Shown piece after piece: positions 29,179-44,075 of a stretch of DNA of 64,000 bases. The notes beneath the pieces were generated by a model. It searched no databases, was not told the DNA's origin, and worked only from the letters and a program-made list of their open reading frames with translations. The stretch comes from Acanthornis magna (lineage: Eukaryota; Chordata; Aves; Passeriformes; Acanthizidae). The stretch spans positions 168,730 through 232,729 of the forward strand of contig JAWUZG010000960.1 in the NCBI GenBank assembly GCA_036785705.1, written 5' to 3'. Made by a program: the position numbers and the translations under genes. The first letter of the stretch is position 1; each line of letters opens with the position of its first letter.

Positions 29179-32100
29179 TGCATCTCTAAAGTGAAAGGTG
29201 CGGCTTCAGCTGCTGGGGAAAAGGCATGTCTTTAGCTGTCTGAGATGACTATATAACCACAGCCTTACTGTTTGTCCTTCTCACTTCTTGGCCTTGGCAA
29301 GAAATTCATATGAGATGTGAGCAATATTGTTCTGTCCATTTAGCAAATAACCCAAGATAAGTTGGGAAAGTATCTTGGGAAAGGCATCTTCTAGTCTGTT
29401 AAATTGTCTCTGTAATGAGCTTTCCTGGAGTACTAATGGTTTGGATTCAGTCATGCTCCAGAAATGCTTAGATGTGAAAAGTCTGTAATTTGTAAATGAT
29501 GTGTTATTTTATATGTGTGTGTGATATAGTCCCACATATGACTCACGTCTAAGAGCATATGTTCACAAACTGCCAGAGAGAAAGCATTTCCTTTCCAGGC
29601 CAGTGGCTGATCTTCAGATCTGCCGATTCCTATATATTCTGTTTCTTCTTGTGCTTTGCTTAAATGTTCGAGTGCATTTGGGTCTCTGAAAGGTTATTTG
29701 TGTCTATAGAAATGTGTGCATATGTGTGTGTGTATACATATATGTATCTAATATGTATAGGGCTATAAATGTACACGTACCTGCTAGTTCCAATATGCAG
29801 CCTTCATGGATTGAACCATTGCTAGTAAAATCTGTCATCTAGAACACGAGATGCATGAGGAAAACAAAAAATCCCAAGGAACTCCATTTATAACTAAAAA
29901 GTAAATTTATCCATTTACTGATTCATTGATTTACATATTTTTGCCGAACACCAAATTTGTGAATTTTAAACAGCTTTTAATTATTTTCATCATTAGACTT
30001 TTTGTGAATGTTAACCTGTTGCATTAAGTAAAGAGAGCAATGTGTTGGAAAGAGTAAATGATGGAGAAATGCATGAATAGTTTTACAGATTAGTCACCAG
30101 AGCTCCAGTAAGGCAGAAGGAGAAAGCACAGCTCTACTTCAGAACATTGTTGCTTTCCAGGTGCTTTGATCAGTTTGTCAGTTCCAATGGCAGCTTCAAT
30201 AGTTTGGCTGTGTGCAAGATTTTGTAAGAGCAGCATGTAGTGAATATGTATATGGTGTATTAATTTAAATATTGCCACCTAATTTTCTCATTTCTATGTC
30301 CAGAAATGTATGTTGTGGACAGCAGAGATTACAGTGGAACACTAATGATTAGTTACTGGTTCATGTTTGTTAAGACTGTAGATTCTTAAATTTTTTTTCT
30401 TTAATACATTGTGCATGTTAACTATTTGAGATGTTGCACAAGGTGGAGTGTAAAGGCCAAGCAAACTTTTATGTTTTATGTATGAGTTGTTCTGTCATTA
30501 ACCAGAAATGATGTTTGACTGAGCAACTTGCACATGCCCTTTGTAGCTAGAATAGGCATCCACACAGGGATTATAACCAAATAAAAGGCTTACCTTGGTA
30601 TCCAATTTGCTTGCATTCACTTAGCAAAATTATTTTGGGAGTACATGGCTGTGTTTGTTTCATTACTTATCTCTTGGAAACAAGAGTGATTCTTATCAGA
30701 AGTTGTGTTTTGTCTCAGCATCTATGCAAACTACAAAAAATGGGCTACTTTTGGAGGTCTGCAATAGCAAAGGTGTCCCTGCAATACTGTAACTGCTGTG
30801 TTAATTGTGTGAGCTTGGGTCACTGTTATTTGAGGTATATTGAGTGTATGTGTGCAGTAAACAATGAATTTTTGAATTTTCAGAATATGCAAATATTTTA
30901 GCAAAGCAAGCCACATTCCAATTTGAAAGGAGATGATGACCTAACTAGAGCTGCAATGTCCCACCACCAAGGATTACCCATGAGCTTCCTTCCACTTGTA
31001 CAAACAAAATCAATAAATCAGTAAGAAATCTTCATTTGAGAACAAAGGTAAAATAATGTAAATCCTTGGTTGTTGGATTATATAATGCCACTGACAAGCC
31101 CTAAGTCCAAATAAAACCCTTTTGTAACCTTGGGTTGTGCTCTGAGCAATGTAACCTGTAATTTAGCTGTACACCTGTTTCTTTTCTTGACATACTTAAT
31201 TTAGAATCATAACATTAAGGTTGGGTGAGCCCAGATTAGGTGAGGAAAATATTCTGGTTCATCTCTAAAATAGTCCACATCAGCATATTTCTCTCTGCCT
31301 CATGACCTTCGGGCAGAGACTTTTGCAGGTGATGCCTCTAAGGAGCAATTTCTGTTTCAGGAAGGTTACCGTGGTGCCTCCATCGCTCATGTGTCACTAA
31401 CCCAGCTGGTGCCAGGGTTCTCGTGTGACTGTGGGCAAACATGAACCATCCCTGGCCTCTCCTTGATGTTGCCTCCTCTTCAGCCCCCGGCCAGCGAAGA
31501 TCTGCCACCATTTCCCATCTCTGCAGCAGGAGAGGCTGCTCCCAGGGCTGGCACTCAGTGCCAATATCCTACGAGTCCAGGGTCACCTCCTGACCCCGTG
31601 CTGTAGGCCACCAAGTTGGTCTCACCATACAGCGGAAATGCAGTTTTCTTTCTAGGGTTTGTGCAGCTCTCCTATTACCTAGGTGTCAACATAGATAAAT
31701 TTTTACTTTTCATTGTTGTTCATGGATATGGCAAGTCATAGTTTAGTTATTAAAGAAATCAGGTGCAGGGAAAATGAACTGTGTGAAAGGTACAGGATGA
31801 AAAAAATTAAAAGCCAGCTTGTAAAGATCTTGCTATAAATATTATAATGAAAGAATAAAAAGTAAGAATGCCATAGGAGAATCTCAGTAGCATAATTCTT
31901 ACATACAATAATCCACGATAGCAAAATAAAATAATGCCATACAGAAAAGATATGGGAGATTCCACAGGGAGTGGAAATAGAGACTGTGGAAGTATTTAGA
32001 TGACTTTTCCGAGGAAATTGCAGGAGAAATTGTTGAGAGAGTAAACTCATTTTGTGAAATTATAATCCAATACACCATCTGGGAATGTGCACAGTTCCAG

Positions 32101-35100
32101 CTGAGCAAGACGTCTTAGTGGTTTGGTGTGATAAATGCTAACTCATTGTAAAATCCCATTTTCATGATGTTGTGAATTTATTTCTTCTGTTGAGGGGGAA
32201 AAACAGACATAAATATACACAGCTTTATGTCTGAGAGTAGTAAGGGTAGAGAATAAATGAAAATATTTTCAGTACCTTAAATTGCTGAAAAGTCTTGTCA
32301 GGCAACCTAATTAGTGTTTCAAATACATTGCATTACACAAACAACATTGATTTAAATGTTGGACAAAAAATGCATATTTTCATCTATGTATTTTAAAAGA
32401 AGTTGATGAAATTTGCTGTGATATGGGATGTCTATAAAATGCCCTTTGCAAAATCATAATTTTCAATATATTTCTAGTACAGCATGTATCACAGGGCCTG
32501 AATCAAGTCTTTAAAAACAAATAGATTAGGATTAAATTGGCAGTAAGTGAGAAATAAGAGTTTTGCAGATCCTGGCTTTTGGATGCCTTTCAACCTCAAG
32601 TAAGTTACCATTGCCATAGCAATTCCTTTTTCTTGTGAGTTAGCAAAATGGGGAAAAGCACTGACTTCTTGGAAAACAAAAGCTTTAGCAGTCAAATGTG
32701 ACTATGTTAGTGTGCTCTAGTTATGCAGCATGTAATTTATTTTTCATTAGTATACTGTACACATAAAACCAAATAGTATTGTTAATTATAAAAGAAAATA
32801 CTTATTGATGGTTACAGGTGCTTTGCATGTGGAGCCTCTAAAGAGTATTGTTGATCTAGATATTTACGTCTTTTTAAACTTGGTTTGTTACGTCAGCAAA
32901 TAATTTTGGGTGTTCTCTGGATCTGCCCCTGCTGCCCCAGGGCTGTGAGCACCATGCTCACCTGGGAGGTCACTGTAATCATCTTCTCCATAAAAAACCA
33001 TCCCAGCTGTACGCTAATTCCTTTCAGCGGATGCTTTTATTCATCAATTATATTTTCAGCAAAACACTAAACAAAATGGATCCTCTCTCAGTTCTGCCTG
33101 CTTTTCCTGTTCCCATGCCCATTGGGCTCTGCCTCTCACCCCTTCCTTCCATGTTTGTCCCTCCCCCCCAAGCGCTCCCCAGGACTCTGAGCTCTGGTGC
33201 CCTTCCTACCTGAGAAGTGTGAGAGGGGCTGCCTGATCCTTGGCTTCTGAGCTCACAAAGGTGCAGACTGTGCCTCTTGCCCCAGTGCTCCTTGGGGAGG
33301 AGAGGAGGGAGATGGGACTGTTGACTGTGGCCCATCTCCTGCAGGAGATTGTGGGAAATACGGAGCAAGATGCAAAATGGGAAGCTGATTGCCCTAAGGT
33401 TTGTCAGGTGTATTAAGTGTGGCGCACTAGGATTGCAATGGAAAGGTTTGTAATTAGCAGCTCTGAAGTGCACTGAGTTGAGTCTGTGGGTGAACACCTT
33501 TATCTCCTGGGCCGAATTCTCAGTTGGTACCAAGTCACAGTGATTTTTCAAGGGCTGCACTGAGTATTGCTTGTGGTAGTAGCAGTACAGATGAGAATAT
33601 AGAGAAGACAAATAAGGAAAAAAAACAACCTTAAAGTTTTGGAAGACTTATATTGACAGTTAGGTGTGAATGTCTGAAATATGACATGCCTCTTTTGCTT
33701 GATCTTGGTTTGCCTTCTAGTGCAACAGGTCCTACTTATCTTCCAAGTTGGTTTTGGGAGGAAAGATGTGTTGTTTTTTTTTTTAAGAGCAAAAAATTAA
33801 TAAGTAAGATAACAAAAATATGCCTATTCTTCTTTTTTTTCTTTGCTTCACTCTTGGGTAGTTTTGTAATGGTCAAATGAGATTAGTTATAAATTTCCCG
33901 CATCAGTACTTTTTTCATATTTCCTCCTGAACTGCTTAAGATCTTTGATTGTGGACAAAGACTAGATGGTACTAGATAATGCAACAATTAAAAAAACAAA
34001 CAAAGACAACAAAAAAAACCCCCACCCCTTGTTCCTTGCAGTCAAGCAGTTCCACCCCTGTGTCTCACTCACATCAAACAAGCTCTCAGGTTATTAATAT
34101 TGTTAATAACAGTTTTTGAATTGCCTACTCATATGTGGAGATGTATAAACACCAGGAGAGCTGAAGGTGAGGAATAATAAATAACGTGCCATCAGAAAAT
34201 ATTTAATTACAGTGCAAAATTGAGATAGCAAGCCTTGTGTGCAGGGAGGAGTGGACCAGTAGCAGCAGCTATAATTCATGATAGGTCAAGCCATCTATGA
34301 AGGAAAAGCTTTAATTTGTAAACCTTGTCAAGCCCAGGGGGAAGCAATTACTGATGAGAAACAAGTTACTTTCATGTCAATCTCATCATGAGGGGCTTTT
34401 TTGTTTGTTTTTAAATAAGGGCGGCTGCTGCTGCTTTTTTTCCCCAGAAACCAACAGAAGTAACATGCAATATAATGTAGATTGAAGAGGAAATTCACCT
34501 GTCAGCTTAATGAACAAATCAGTACTCATTAAACAGACTTAGGTCTTTGAATGTAGTTTTTGCAAAGGTAAGGCTAGATTTAATTTCTGAGTGCATCTCT
34601 GAGCCAGTACAGCTGCGAGGTCTTACCAGACCGGTAAAAGCCTTCAGCAGCTGTGTTGCCACCAAGGCACTCCGAGGTACAACTTTGTCCCGTTCTCTTT
34701 TGCTGTGCACGTGTGTAGCAGTTTGCCCTTGGCCCATCCCAGTCTCACATTTTGGTTTCTCTGAGCATCCCAGCTGCAATGGCTGACTCTTTCAGTGTGA
34801 TAAAATCCAGCATCTGTCTGTCCTTCCCTGCCTGCTCACAGAGTGAAACCTCAGTGCCTGGACATTCCTCCCTTGGGCCCCAGAGGGACTCACTCCACGT
34901 CACAGTCCTGCCTCAGGGAAGGAGATGGAGTCTCGTGGAGTTGGCTACAGAGACAAGCAAATATGCGCTATTTTTTGGGGGGAAAAAGTACTCATAGAAT
35001 TCTGTTTTGTTTGGCGTGAAAGTGTTTCTTTCATATGAGATCAAAGAACAAAAAGCACCTTTTCAAGATATTTGTGCTGCCTTGTGTCTTTGCCATAATT

Positions 35101-35589
35101 AATTTGTTACTAGTTTTTATCTCAGTAAAAGACTCTGAGCTTTTCTGAAACTCATGTTTATGTATATGTCTTTGTAAAAGAACTACATAAATAAGGTAAA
35201 TTTAGGTGTTGTGGGGCTGTTCTGTGCAAAATTTTCTTTATAATTTTTAACAGCATTCTAGAAGGCATTAGTTCCAACTCGGTCTCCTTTACAGGAAATA
35301 TCAGTTTCGATTTGAACAGCTGATACGCAAGGGTGTGGATCCAATAGGAAAAATTAACAGGGCATTGTTACTATGAATGTGAAGAAGTAGCTAAAGCATT
35401 TAGTGTGCAACTTGCTGTTGAAAGCCACTTTGTTACCTTGTGACTTCAGGAGGCTAATGACATGTTAGTGAAAAAAAGAAGCTCCAAGGTAAATCACAAA
35501 AGAGTATTTCAGAGGAACTGAATAGGAATTGTGGTAAAAATTGAAAATTACGGGCATGTGGCTCTTAATTAATGTGAATTTAAAGGCCA
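29179..35589. other. Gene desert block 2
   Basis: Non-coding. It contains a TG/TA-rich microsatellite near 29715-29760, a GC-richer patch near 31440-31620 and several T or A runs (for example 33770-33785). I recognise no gene or named element. Confidence 0.4.
29715..29760 (+). repeat. TG/TA microsatellite
   Basis: Short imperfect run of TGTGTG and TATA units (ATGTGTGTGTGTATACATAT). Confidence 0.7.
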
Positions 35590-35935
35590 TATGGAGAAGA
35601 GCCAACACAGCATTTGTAAAGAGAAGTCATGCTTCAGAAATCAGTGTAATTCCCTGATGGTCTCTGCAAGTGTATGCAAGGGAAGTCTCTCATTAAAGGC
35701 TCTCAAAGATATTAAATTCCTGTGAAGTAAGAGAATTAAGCATTGGTTGAAAGATAAAACAGAAAAGGTATATTTGTTAGCTCAGCTGAAGGAGAGAGGG
35801 CAGCGGTGAAGTCCAGTATGGGTGCACGCAGCACAGCATACTCATACATGGTAACGGAAAGAGCTTGCATACTGTGGGGATTAATGCTGGATCCAATTCT
35901 GTGTAGAGAAATCTTAAATGGCGCACAAGAGAGGG
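35590..35935 (+). mobile_element. Possible ancient CR1-type reverse-transcriptase remnant
   Basis: CAACACAGCATTTGTAAAGA and AGTCATGCTTCAGAAATC, then about 280 bases later GCTGGATCCAATTCTGTGTA, lie in the order and spacing of the CR1 RT coding region. There a CAGCATGG...AAGTCATGCTTGAC block is followed by a GG(A/C)CC(A/G)(A/G)TTCTGT(T/G) block coding for GPILFN. The frame is destroyed. This is a by-eye match with low certainty. Confidence 0.4.
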
Positions 35936-37963
35936 GAACACATCAGAACCTCAAAAGGAAGAGTAGAAATTATTGGAAAAGAAATTGGAAAACAGAGCAG
36001 GGAACATCAGTACCAGATCGTGGGTTGGTGGTTCTCTCACATTTGGACCCTTCTTCCCTCTCCGTTCACAGAGGCGTGGTAGAGCTGAATGAAGTATCTA
36101 GAAGAAGGATTGAAATTATGGAACAGTTTACATTCTAGAGAATCCTCAGTTTAGGACTCTCCAGGCTGGATAAGTCGACTGTGGAGAAATATATTTTTAA
36201 GCTGAGTTTTGTCAGCATTTACCACCTATACATTTCCTGGATTGAAAATACAAAAATTGAACATGCCTCTTTAAACAAACAAACCAGCCCCCATCTCTAA
36301 AGAGTTTATGTATTATTTTAAAGTACATTTTCAAGAGAGTTGTGGAATTATTAAGCAATCTTGCATCAAACTTCTGGATCTTTAGCTGCTACTCTCACAG
36401 GATATACCTCAGTTCTCTTGCTGAGGGAACTGCACAAATATAGTGCATATTTTAAGAGTATGAAAACTGATGTAAGCACAGATGGTGCTAAATTGTAGTT
36501 GCTGCATCCACGGCTTGAGCCTGCAGTAGTTTCTGGAAGTACCAAGAGTCCACCTTGCATCTTACTGTTTTGGTGGTTTTGTGTGAATTCCTGCCCTCAG
36601 ATAAAGTGCTGTTTACATTAAAGTTCACGCTTTAATCAGAGACAAGCACAGCAGAAAAATTAAGGAGCTGTTTTGGCCAGAGTTGCTTTTGATGTTGGAT
36701 TGCATGGAGTACAGAGCACTGATATGAGGGAGGAGAAGTGTGGAGGGCTCCTCTAAGCAAAGCACTTTCAACTTCCTCACCTTTATTACAGTTATGGACA
36801 AAACAAATGAAAGCTTGCTTGTTTTGTTGTTTCCTGGCTTTGCCTGGGTTCTTCTAGGAGGTTTCTGTTTGAGTACAAGTGTATTCTTCTCTGTGTTGCT
36901 GCTTCACACTTGGTTTTGTTCCATCAGGATGTTTGTTTAACAACCTGCTCCGCTGGCTGCTGTCCAGGTGAATGCTGGCATCTAGCAAATAGCAAAGCCA
37001 TTTTCCCTCCAAGAATTAATATGTGTAAGGTCGTGGGGAGACAGATGGAGGAATTTAAATAATTGCATACCATTTAAATACACATGGACCATGGGTGTGG
37101 TGTGGAATGTGGAGAGCAAAGGGCAGCTGGAATAGAGGACAGTTTGAGGGCTGGCTGTAGACCAGGACATTTGCAGGCTCAGATGCACACCTGGTGAAAG
37201 TATGTCTGGACATAGTGGAAGAAAGGAGGTATATGGGCTCATCTGGGTTCTACCATCCTTTTTGATCCTCCTGCTACTAAAAGCTATTTCGTGATGAGGA
37301 GAGTATGCGATCTTTAATGTTCACCAATAAGTCCCAGCTTTTTTGCTTCAGTGTCCTCAGTAAAAGCCTTTTAAATCAAAATTCTGCTCCCATTTCAGCA
37401 TGGCTGGAAATGAAACTTGCTAAAACCTGATGAATAGGCTCTACCAGCTTTCTTTGCTCCATGTTTGATTGTTTCCTCGCTTGCATAGCCTGTTTAATAT
37501 CTCAGATATACTAATTTCTTTTCTATGTGTTGACATGCACTCTGCAGCACATCTTCTGGTATTCAGCTATTACATATATGATAAATGAACACTCCAGTGT
37601 CAGGTATACTGAAAATCAATGCTGTTAATATGCAAACAAATGGCAGACCTGTAACCTCTCCAAAGGGAAAGCATCTCAGTAGCTACAGGAATCAAAACCT
37701 TCATGATTTGGTGTTACCTTGTGAAATCTGCATTCAGAATGATAATTCAGGCTAATGGCTTCATGCTCCCGTGGGGCAGCTGAAATAGATTCTGAAATGG
37801 CATAAGAAAAGTGTATAGTAAATAAACGCAATGAGCTGTCAAAGAATATTTCTACAGCAAACAAGTCTCTGAACCTTTTTGTGCTTCATAATATGACCTT
37901 TTCTAGCTGCTCTGTTTTTTGCCTGAATCAGATCATGAAATGAAACACATTAGCTACAAAATA

Positions 37964-37982
37964 AAAATAATAATAATAATAA
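37964..37982 (+). repeat. (AAT)n microsatellite
   Basis: Short run of AATAAT units after ACAAAATAA. Confidence 0.7.
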
Positions 37983-40900
37983 ACAACCATTTATATAGCC
38001 ACTAAAAGTGTTAGAATATGGTAGAGAGAATTCTATTAATTTACAGTAGATTGGTGAGGATAAAACACCCTTTGATTGCAGTTGCTAAGCAACCCTTTTC
38101 TGAGCAGATGTAGGTACCATTCCTGTTTGTTTAACACCAGCCGTACTGGAGTCTGGCCGCAAAATATGTTACAGCAGCAGCAGGGAATAGCGAAGGAGAA
38201 CAATTTTAGCATTGTGATGCTGAAGGATCTTTCTCTTGCATCCTTCATGCATGAATAATACAAATGAGATTGCACGGAGAAAGCTTGACACATTGGATAA
38301 AATAAGCTTGTATTACCGTGTTTTCACCTGTTGCTCACAAGATTATTTGTTAAAAAAAAAAGTCATTATTCCCATTCTGCATGTGTGGAAATGGGACACA
38401 GAAATGTTAGACTTCCCTATCAAAAGCTGCTGTAGCTGCTCATCAGGCAGCATCAGGGCTGAAAGCAGACCCCTGGTCTTCTCAGCCCCATACTCAGTGG
38501 TCTGTGTAGAGTTCAAAAGATATATTTGTCCTCAGAGTAATACACTCCAGCCAGCTATGTAGGATGATTTTGTGGTATTTATTTTACAGGAAACATCATT
38601 CATATTCAAGGGATTGTATCAGTGCTTAGAAAGACAATAACCAGAGTGTATAAAGAAATGTGATCTATGCTTCTGTATAAACACTGGTGTAACATATGTT
38701 TTTGTCATTTATACTTAACTCTCAGAATGTACTTACTTATGTTATTTACTTTTACAATCCAAAATTAAGTATATTTTATTCCAGACAAAGAGTGAGAGAG
38801 CAATCTGTTTGGATGTCTATTGAAAATTCATGTTCAGGGTGTTAAAGTGTAGTGATTTCCTTCCAGAAGACCTCAGACTCAGAAGGCCAAATGTATGCAA
38901 AGAACACTTGCTCCAGAGGATCTTTGCCATTGGGAGTGGTGAAAATAACACTCTTTTGCTGCATGTTGTGATGGCTTTTGGCATGGGCATGTGAATGAGG
39001 CAAAGATATAAAAGAGGAAAAGGGTTCATCATCCCATCCAATTTTTATACTACAAATAATTAAACCGTAATTTAGAGAATATGAGGTTCAATTACTGCCG
39101 TCGGTACTGAGTACAAGGTGATATCTGTGATAGTGTTCAGTTTGTCTTTTGTTAGTTTCACAGGTTGTGAGCAGGTTTTTTGTTTTTAACCCCTGGATAT
39201 AGGAGGGGGGATCTGCCTTCTTTTTGGCAGGGGAAAGAGAATTTGGAGACGGGACGTTTTCCTCAGCTTAAAAGAAATAATGATCTCTTCAGAAGAAACT
39301 AATCTGGGTTTGATGATTTGGGTTTATGGTCTGTACCCTTTCATGTGTGCAGCTGTGGCTGCTTGTAGGAAAGCTGGGGTGTCCCAGGAGTGACATAGGC
39401 AGAGCATCCTTAGTTATTCTGAAAAGTGCCTATTTCCACAGCCTGGGAGGGTAAGGGGAGGACTGAGTGCTGGGGGAGAGCTGGAGGCAGAAGTCCCCAA
39501 AGAGTTTTAGCCACAGGTATTCTGGTTTTGTTTCTTTAATTAATCAGTGCATGGTAAACTTCCTTCCCAATTTGTCATCATTTGAGTAATTATATCTAAT
39601 ATAGCTGAGGGTTCCCGAGGTGATCGGTGTTTTCAGTACCATGCAGACAAGCTATAAGGTGAGAGCTCTGGGGCTGGGGACAGCCCCACAAACAGGTCTG
39701 AGCTGCTGCATGGTGAAAGAACTTCTCAGGGAGAAATGGGACTTCTCAGGACTGAAATCCAGTAGGCAGAGAAAACACATGCCCAGAATTATAATTTGAG
39801 CTTGGTGATATTTATTATAATGCTAGCAGTTTTGTTTGTTTGTTTATTTTCTTATTTTTTGAAAAGGTAAATGCTTAAAAAAATGGCTTTGCCTGGGAAT
39901 TCAGAAGTTTTGAAGTGGAAATTTTGTGTTGTGATAGGTATTTTTAAAGCTTATGCAGCTCCAGAGGAATGGAGTTGACCTCTTAAATAAGTTTACGCAA
40001 TAATACCATCTATATGTTCAGAAATTAAATGAATGTTCAAGAAGGAACGAGCTTTCAGTACAGCTGCAGCTTTGACAAAAGAAAATGTAGTTTTATAAAG
40101 GCCCACATAAGGGTGAAAGAACACTGATTATTAACCTGCCCATCGAGTCATTGTAGTGCTTTCATCAGAACTAACAGTGAAGATGTTTTATAAACATAAA
40201 TACACAAATATTTATGAAACAGGACTTGCAATGTATTTCTGTTCATAACAATCTTGACCTCACTGTTCAACCCTTACCAGAGTTCTTCTAGTTTCTCTTG
40301 CATAGCATAGTATCTGTTTGTTTTTCTCCAGTTAATCAGTTAATCAGGTGGGGTTCAAGTGTTGTACTAATCACAAACAATGTTAATGAAGATGGCTTAC
40401 AGTCCTTTTGCATGTTGTAAATTCTTTCTTTTTCCTCCCCAGAAGACAGGTAAGAAGGAGCCTCTGAGGTATGAGAAATGAAAGTGTATTTTAAAAAAAT
40501 TATTAGAAATACACATTTATATTTTTGAGTAATCTTTTCTTTAAATTGTCTGTGAATATATTTCGGTCATGAAGCTTAAGGGAATAACTCCGTTATGTCT
40601 AAGAGGTCCTTTTAGAGCTCAGTTTCTATCATCCCAACTATTAAAACCTCATGAAATGAACAGGTGTAGTGCCACCAAGAAAACCTTCATCTCTGGAGCA
40701 CACTTTGATATAGTTTTGGTACGGTGTAAAAGAAATGTTTGTACTTCAGTTGCTTGGTATGAATGGCAGTAACTTTTCAGTTTCATGGAGCAGTGCAATA
40801 CTTGGTCTCAAGGTGTATAGTCTCCCTTCCTTTACACATGTACTTTACATTAATAATAATGAGTATTACACATTTGGATTATCATTAGGCTATTTTGAAA

Positions 40901-43900
40901 AAACTTTCAGTAATTTCTTAGATGAATTCTTATTTAGTGTTTGAAGTGTGTTGAAAGGTACAGATGATTTTGACCATGAGAAAAGGAAAGGAATTCTGCA
41001 GAAATTAGCTGTTTTCAGTGCTTTATTCCAGCTGAGAATTAGATAATGTATTAAAAAGACAAAAGCTAATCTTTCCCCCTCTGTAAAAGTCATTACCATT
41101 TAACAACTGCTGGAGGACTTGTATGAAGTACTTTAGAGGTCTCAATTCAGTTTCTAGAGCGCAGATGTCTTTAAAGTACCACAAATATCCTAGAAATTAT
41201 GGTATTTTAGCCCTTGTGTTTTGAGCAGATGATCTACGTGTTATGGATGTGGAGAGGGAAGCTGACTAATTTTGCCAAACCAGGCATGTCTTTTGTCCAA
41301 TACCTTATATTCTGGGATTCGAGTGAGAAGTGAAGAAGTGCTGAGGCAGCAATTGCAGTCATCCAGTTTAACACAGAGCAGAGGGAGTGTGGCTGTGATT
41401 TAGGAATAAAAGAACGTGATAAGTAAGTTTTGGACATTAGCTGCTCTGCTAATGTACTATTTTGTGTGACAGGAATGGGTATATAGATTTCTGTCCCTGA
41501 AATTGTTCATTTTTTGCTTCACTGAATGAAAGTTGTTGAAATCGTAACTTTTGTCTCTGTCAGCTTACTTTCATTAACCTTATTCATAATACAAAATCTC
41601 CTCAGTCTATGATAGTTTATGTTTAAAAGATCTGTAGTTATTTTCAGATTGCTTTTATTCAGTTCCCCATCCATTAAGCTTTTTTGTAACATCCTGTTTT
41701 TTCACTAGTGGCTGTAATTTTCATGTGCTTTGTTTAAAGTTCTGCTTGTTATTTTTGTTTTCCTGTCTCCTGAATTTGTGACTGTAGAGCATCTCCTGTA
41801 TAACTTCCTCTGGTTTAAACTTTTCACTGATTTGATGGACAGTCCTCCTTTTTATTGATTATTTTCATCTGAATCAGAGTATGAAAACACACTAGGCAGA
41901 TGCTACAGTCCATCTAGTCATGTGTTTCAGCTTGCTATTTATTTTCAGTACCAGGCAATTTGTGTGTTTGCCCTTACTGTTTAATGGGATTCCTTCTCCT
42001 GGAGCTGGGACTAATTTTCTTTTCATTGTGCTGCAATTTCAAGAGATTCTGAAAAACAAATAGTAACACATGAATTTCATAGACATCCTACTGCATACTG
42101 AAAATGGAGGAGGACAGGAACATGAAGGAAATGGATGAAAAATTAGAGTCCTTGATACAGGCAAAAGGCAAAAGCTCGGTTTTTTGGATACAACGTGGAC
42201 AATTAGTGTAGTCGACACTGTTCAAAAGATAGAAGGGTAACACAGATTAAGGTGAACAGAATTTTAAAAATCTTTGTTAGGAAAAAAGTACTCTTAGTTG
42301 ACTTAAAGTGTGGTCAGATAATTAGAATATAATTTTATAATTTTAAAATTAGATGGTACACTTGACTGCAGCCAAAATTTAGCACCCAAACTGTCTCATC
42401 CTGTGAGGGGACCAGAGTATTTTGATGTAATTTGTGGTTAAAATTTTCATGTCTCTTCTGTAGACCAGCATAAATCTGTTTCTTTCTTGTTTCTATAGCT
42501 TTAGTCTGCAAACCAGTCAACATCACTGTGAGAGAATGATGGTCTCCATACAGGGTGGTCTTGAACACACAGTGATTATTCAAAGTTGTAGAACAGTCAG
42601 CTAATCATGACACCAGCCTTTCTTCCTCATTTTCTAGTGGCAACATTTTAGAAAGCCCGTGGACTCCTGTAATATGAGTGGTTTTGGTCATGGTTAATAA
42701 TGGCTGATGCTTTTTCTGACTCTTGCCTCTCCTAGCATCAGAAACTAAATATCTATTTTTTTTAAAAAGTTTTCTGTTTTGCTTACATTTAAAAAAATAC
42801 TCCAAAAATAAAACAATCTTGATTTGTCACCTGTTATCTATTATTTGTCAGAAGGAATGACAAATATACTCATCTAATAAATCCTGAAGTAAGGATCCAG
42901 TGCAGCCAGCGCCTAAATTGCTTTTGTGTATTACAGTGGATAAAAATCTAGAAAAGGAATTGAGTATTGATTTTCCTAATCTGTTTTGATTTTGAATCAA
43001 CAGAAAATGCATACACATGCAGTGCCCAAACCAAAAAAGCTTCTTTTTAGGTCTGAACTTTCTTACATGCTTATATATATCTGCACAAAATATACAAAGA
43101 TCTCACTTCTCTCATTTGCAAATATTTTGCATTGAGTCTACATTTATTTTGACATAGAAAACCCTAAAGCATTCCCTTAAAGTCACTACCACTCTTGCTA
43201 TCATCACCAGGCTTTAAAATTGTGTCTTAGATTTTGCTAAGTCCCTTACTTAAGTAATATTTTATTGGTTTAAAGCCTGAATCTCAACTTCTGCTTTTAT
43301 TTATGTTTGATTGGCTTTCTTCCTGCTGTGTCTGGAGTGGTATATGCATCTGCAAATGATCTGAGTTTGCTAATGCGGAGATTTATAGGTGTCTTTTTTC
43401 CCCCTCAACAAAATACCAGAAATTAATGTAAAATACTTGTTTAACTGCACTTAGAAGTATTTTATAAACACCTGTGAAGAAACTAACCAGAATGTATGTG
43501 TTCTGGTCACCAGTTAATGCATTTCTATGTTCCCACAGACTTGCTATAACCCAAGTTGTAGTCATGAGTAACCCTGCCTTTTGGAGAAATGAATTTAGAA
43601 CCCCCTTATTTTGATTTTTTTATTACAGTGGGACCTGTCAGGTTAGATGCTTTGTTGTGCTTAACTGCTGATGGTGGCAACTTAGGCTTTAAACAACTTT
43701 GAAACCACTTGTGCTTGATCTGGAACTTAGTGAAGCAGATGGAAAGTCTGCAAGATGAAAATGGTGTATTGAGAACAGTAAGTCAGCAGGTCTTTGCAGA
43801 GATAGGCTGGTAGTGGGTCAGTGTGGGGCAAGTTAAAGAGACTCCAGGGACTGCTCTGCCTGAAATCTTCTAAAGATCCCAAGCTATAGAACAAGCTTCA

Positions 43901-43984
43901 ACTTGGAGGAAGTTTGGATTTGCCTTTAAGTTTTGCAACACAAGCTTTTCTTTAATTTTTTATACTACTTTGTTGTACAAAGCA

Positions 43985-44075
43985 CATGAGATAAAGCGAG
44001 ATGCTTGCAGCTGAGTATGATTAGCATATATTTATGCTGCTAATTGAACATTATGCAAATTGTATTCTCTCCTGG
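43985..44075. promoter_or_regulatory. Candidate conserved element with octamer and homeodomain sites
   Basis: Contains ATTAGCA...TGCTAAT inverted arms, CTAATTGA at 44040-44047 and an ATGCAAAT octamer at 44053-44060 (POU-protein site). The density of such sites in a desert suggests an enhancer. Not verified by alignment. Confidence 0.35.

Noticed and set aside
35806..36138. 110-codon open frame
   Set aside because: It overlaps the region with CR1 RT-like landmarks in another frame and has no recognisable product.
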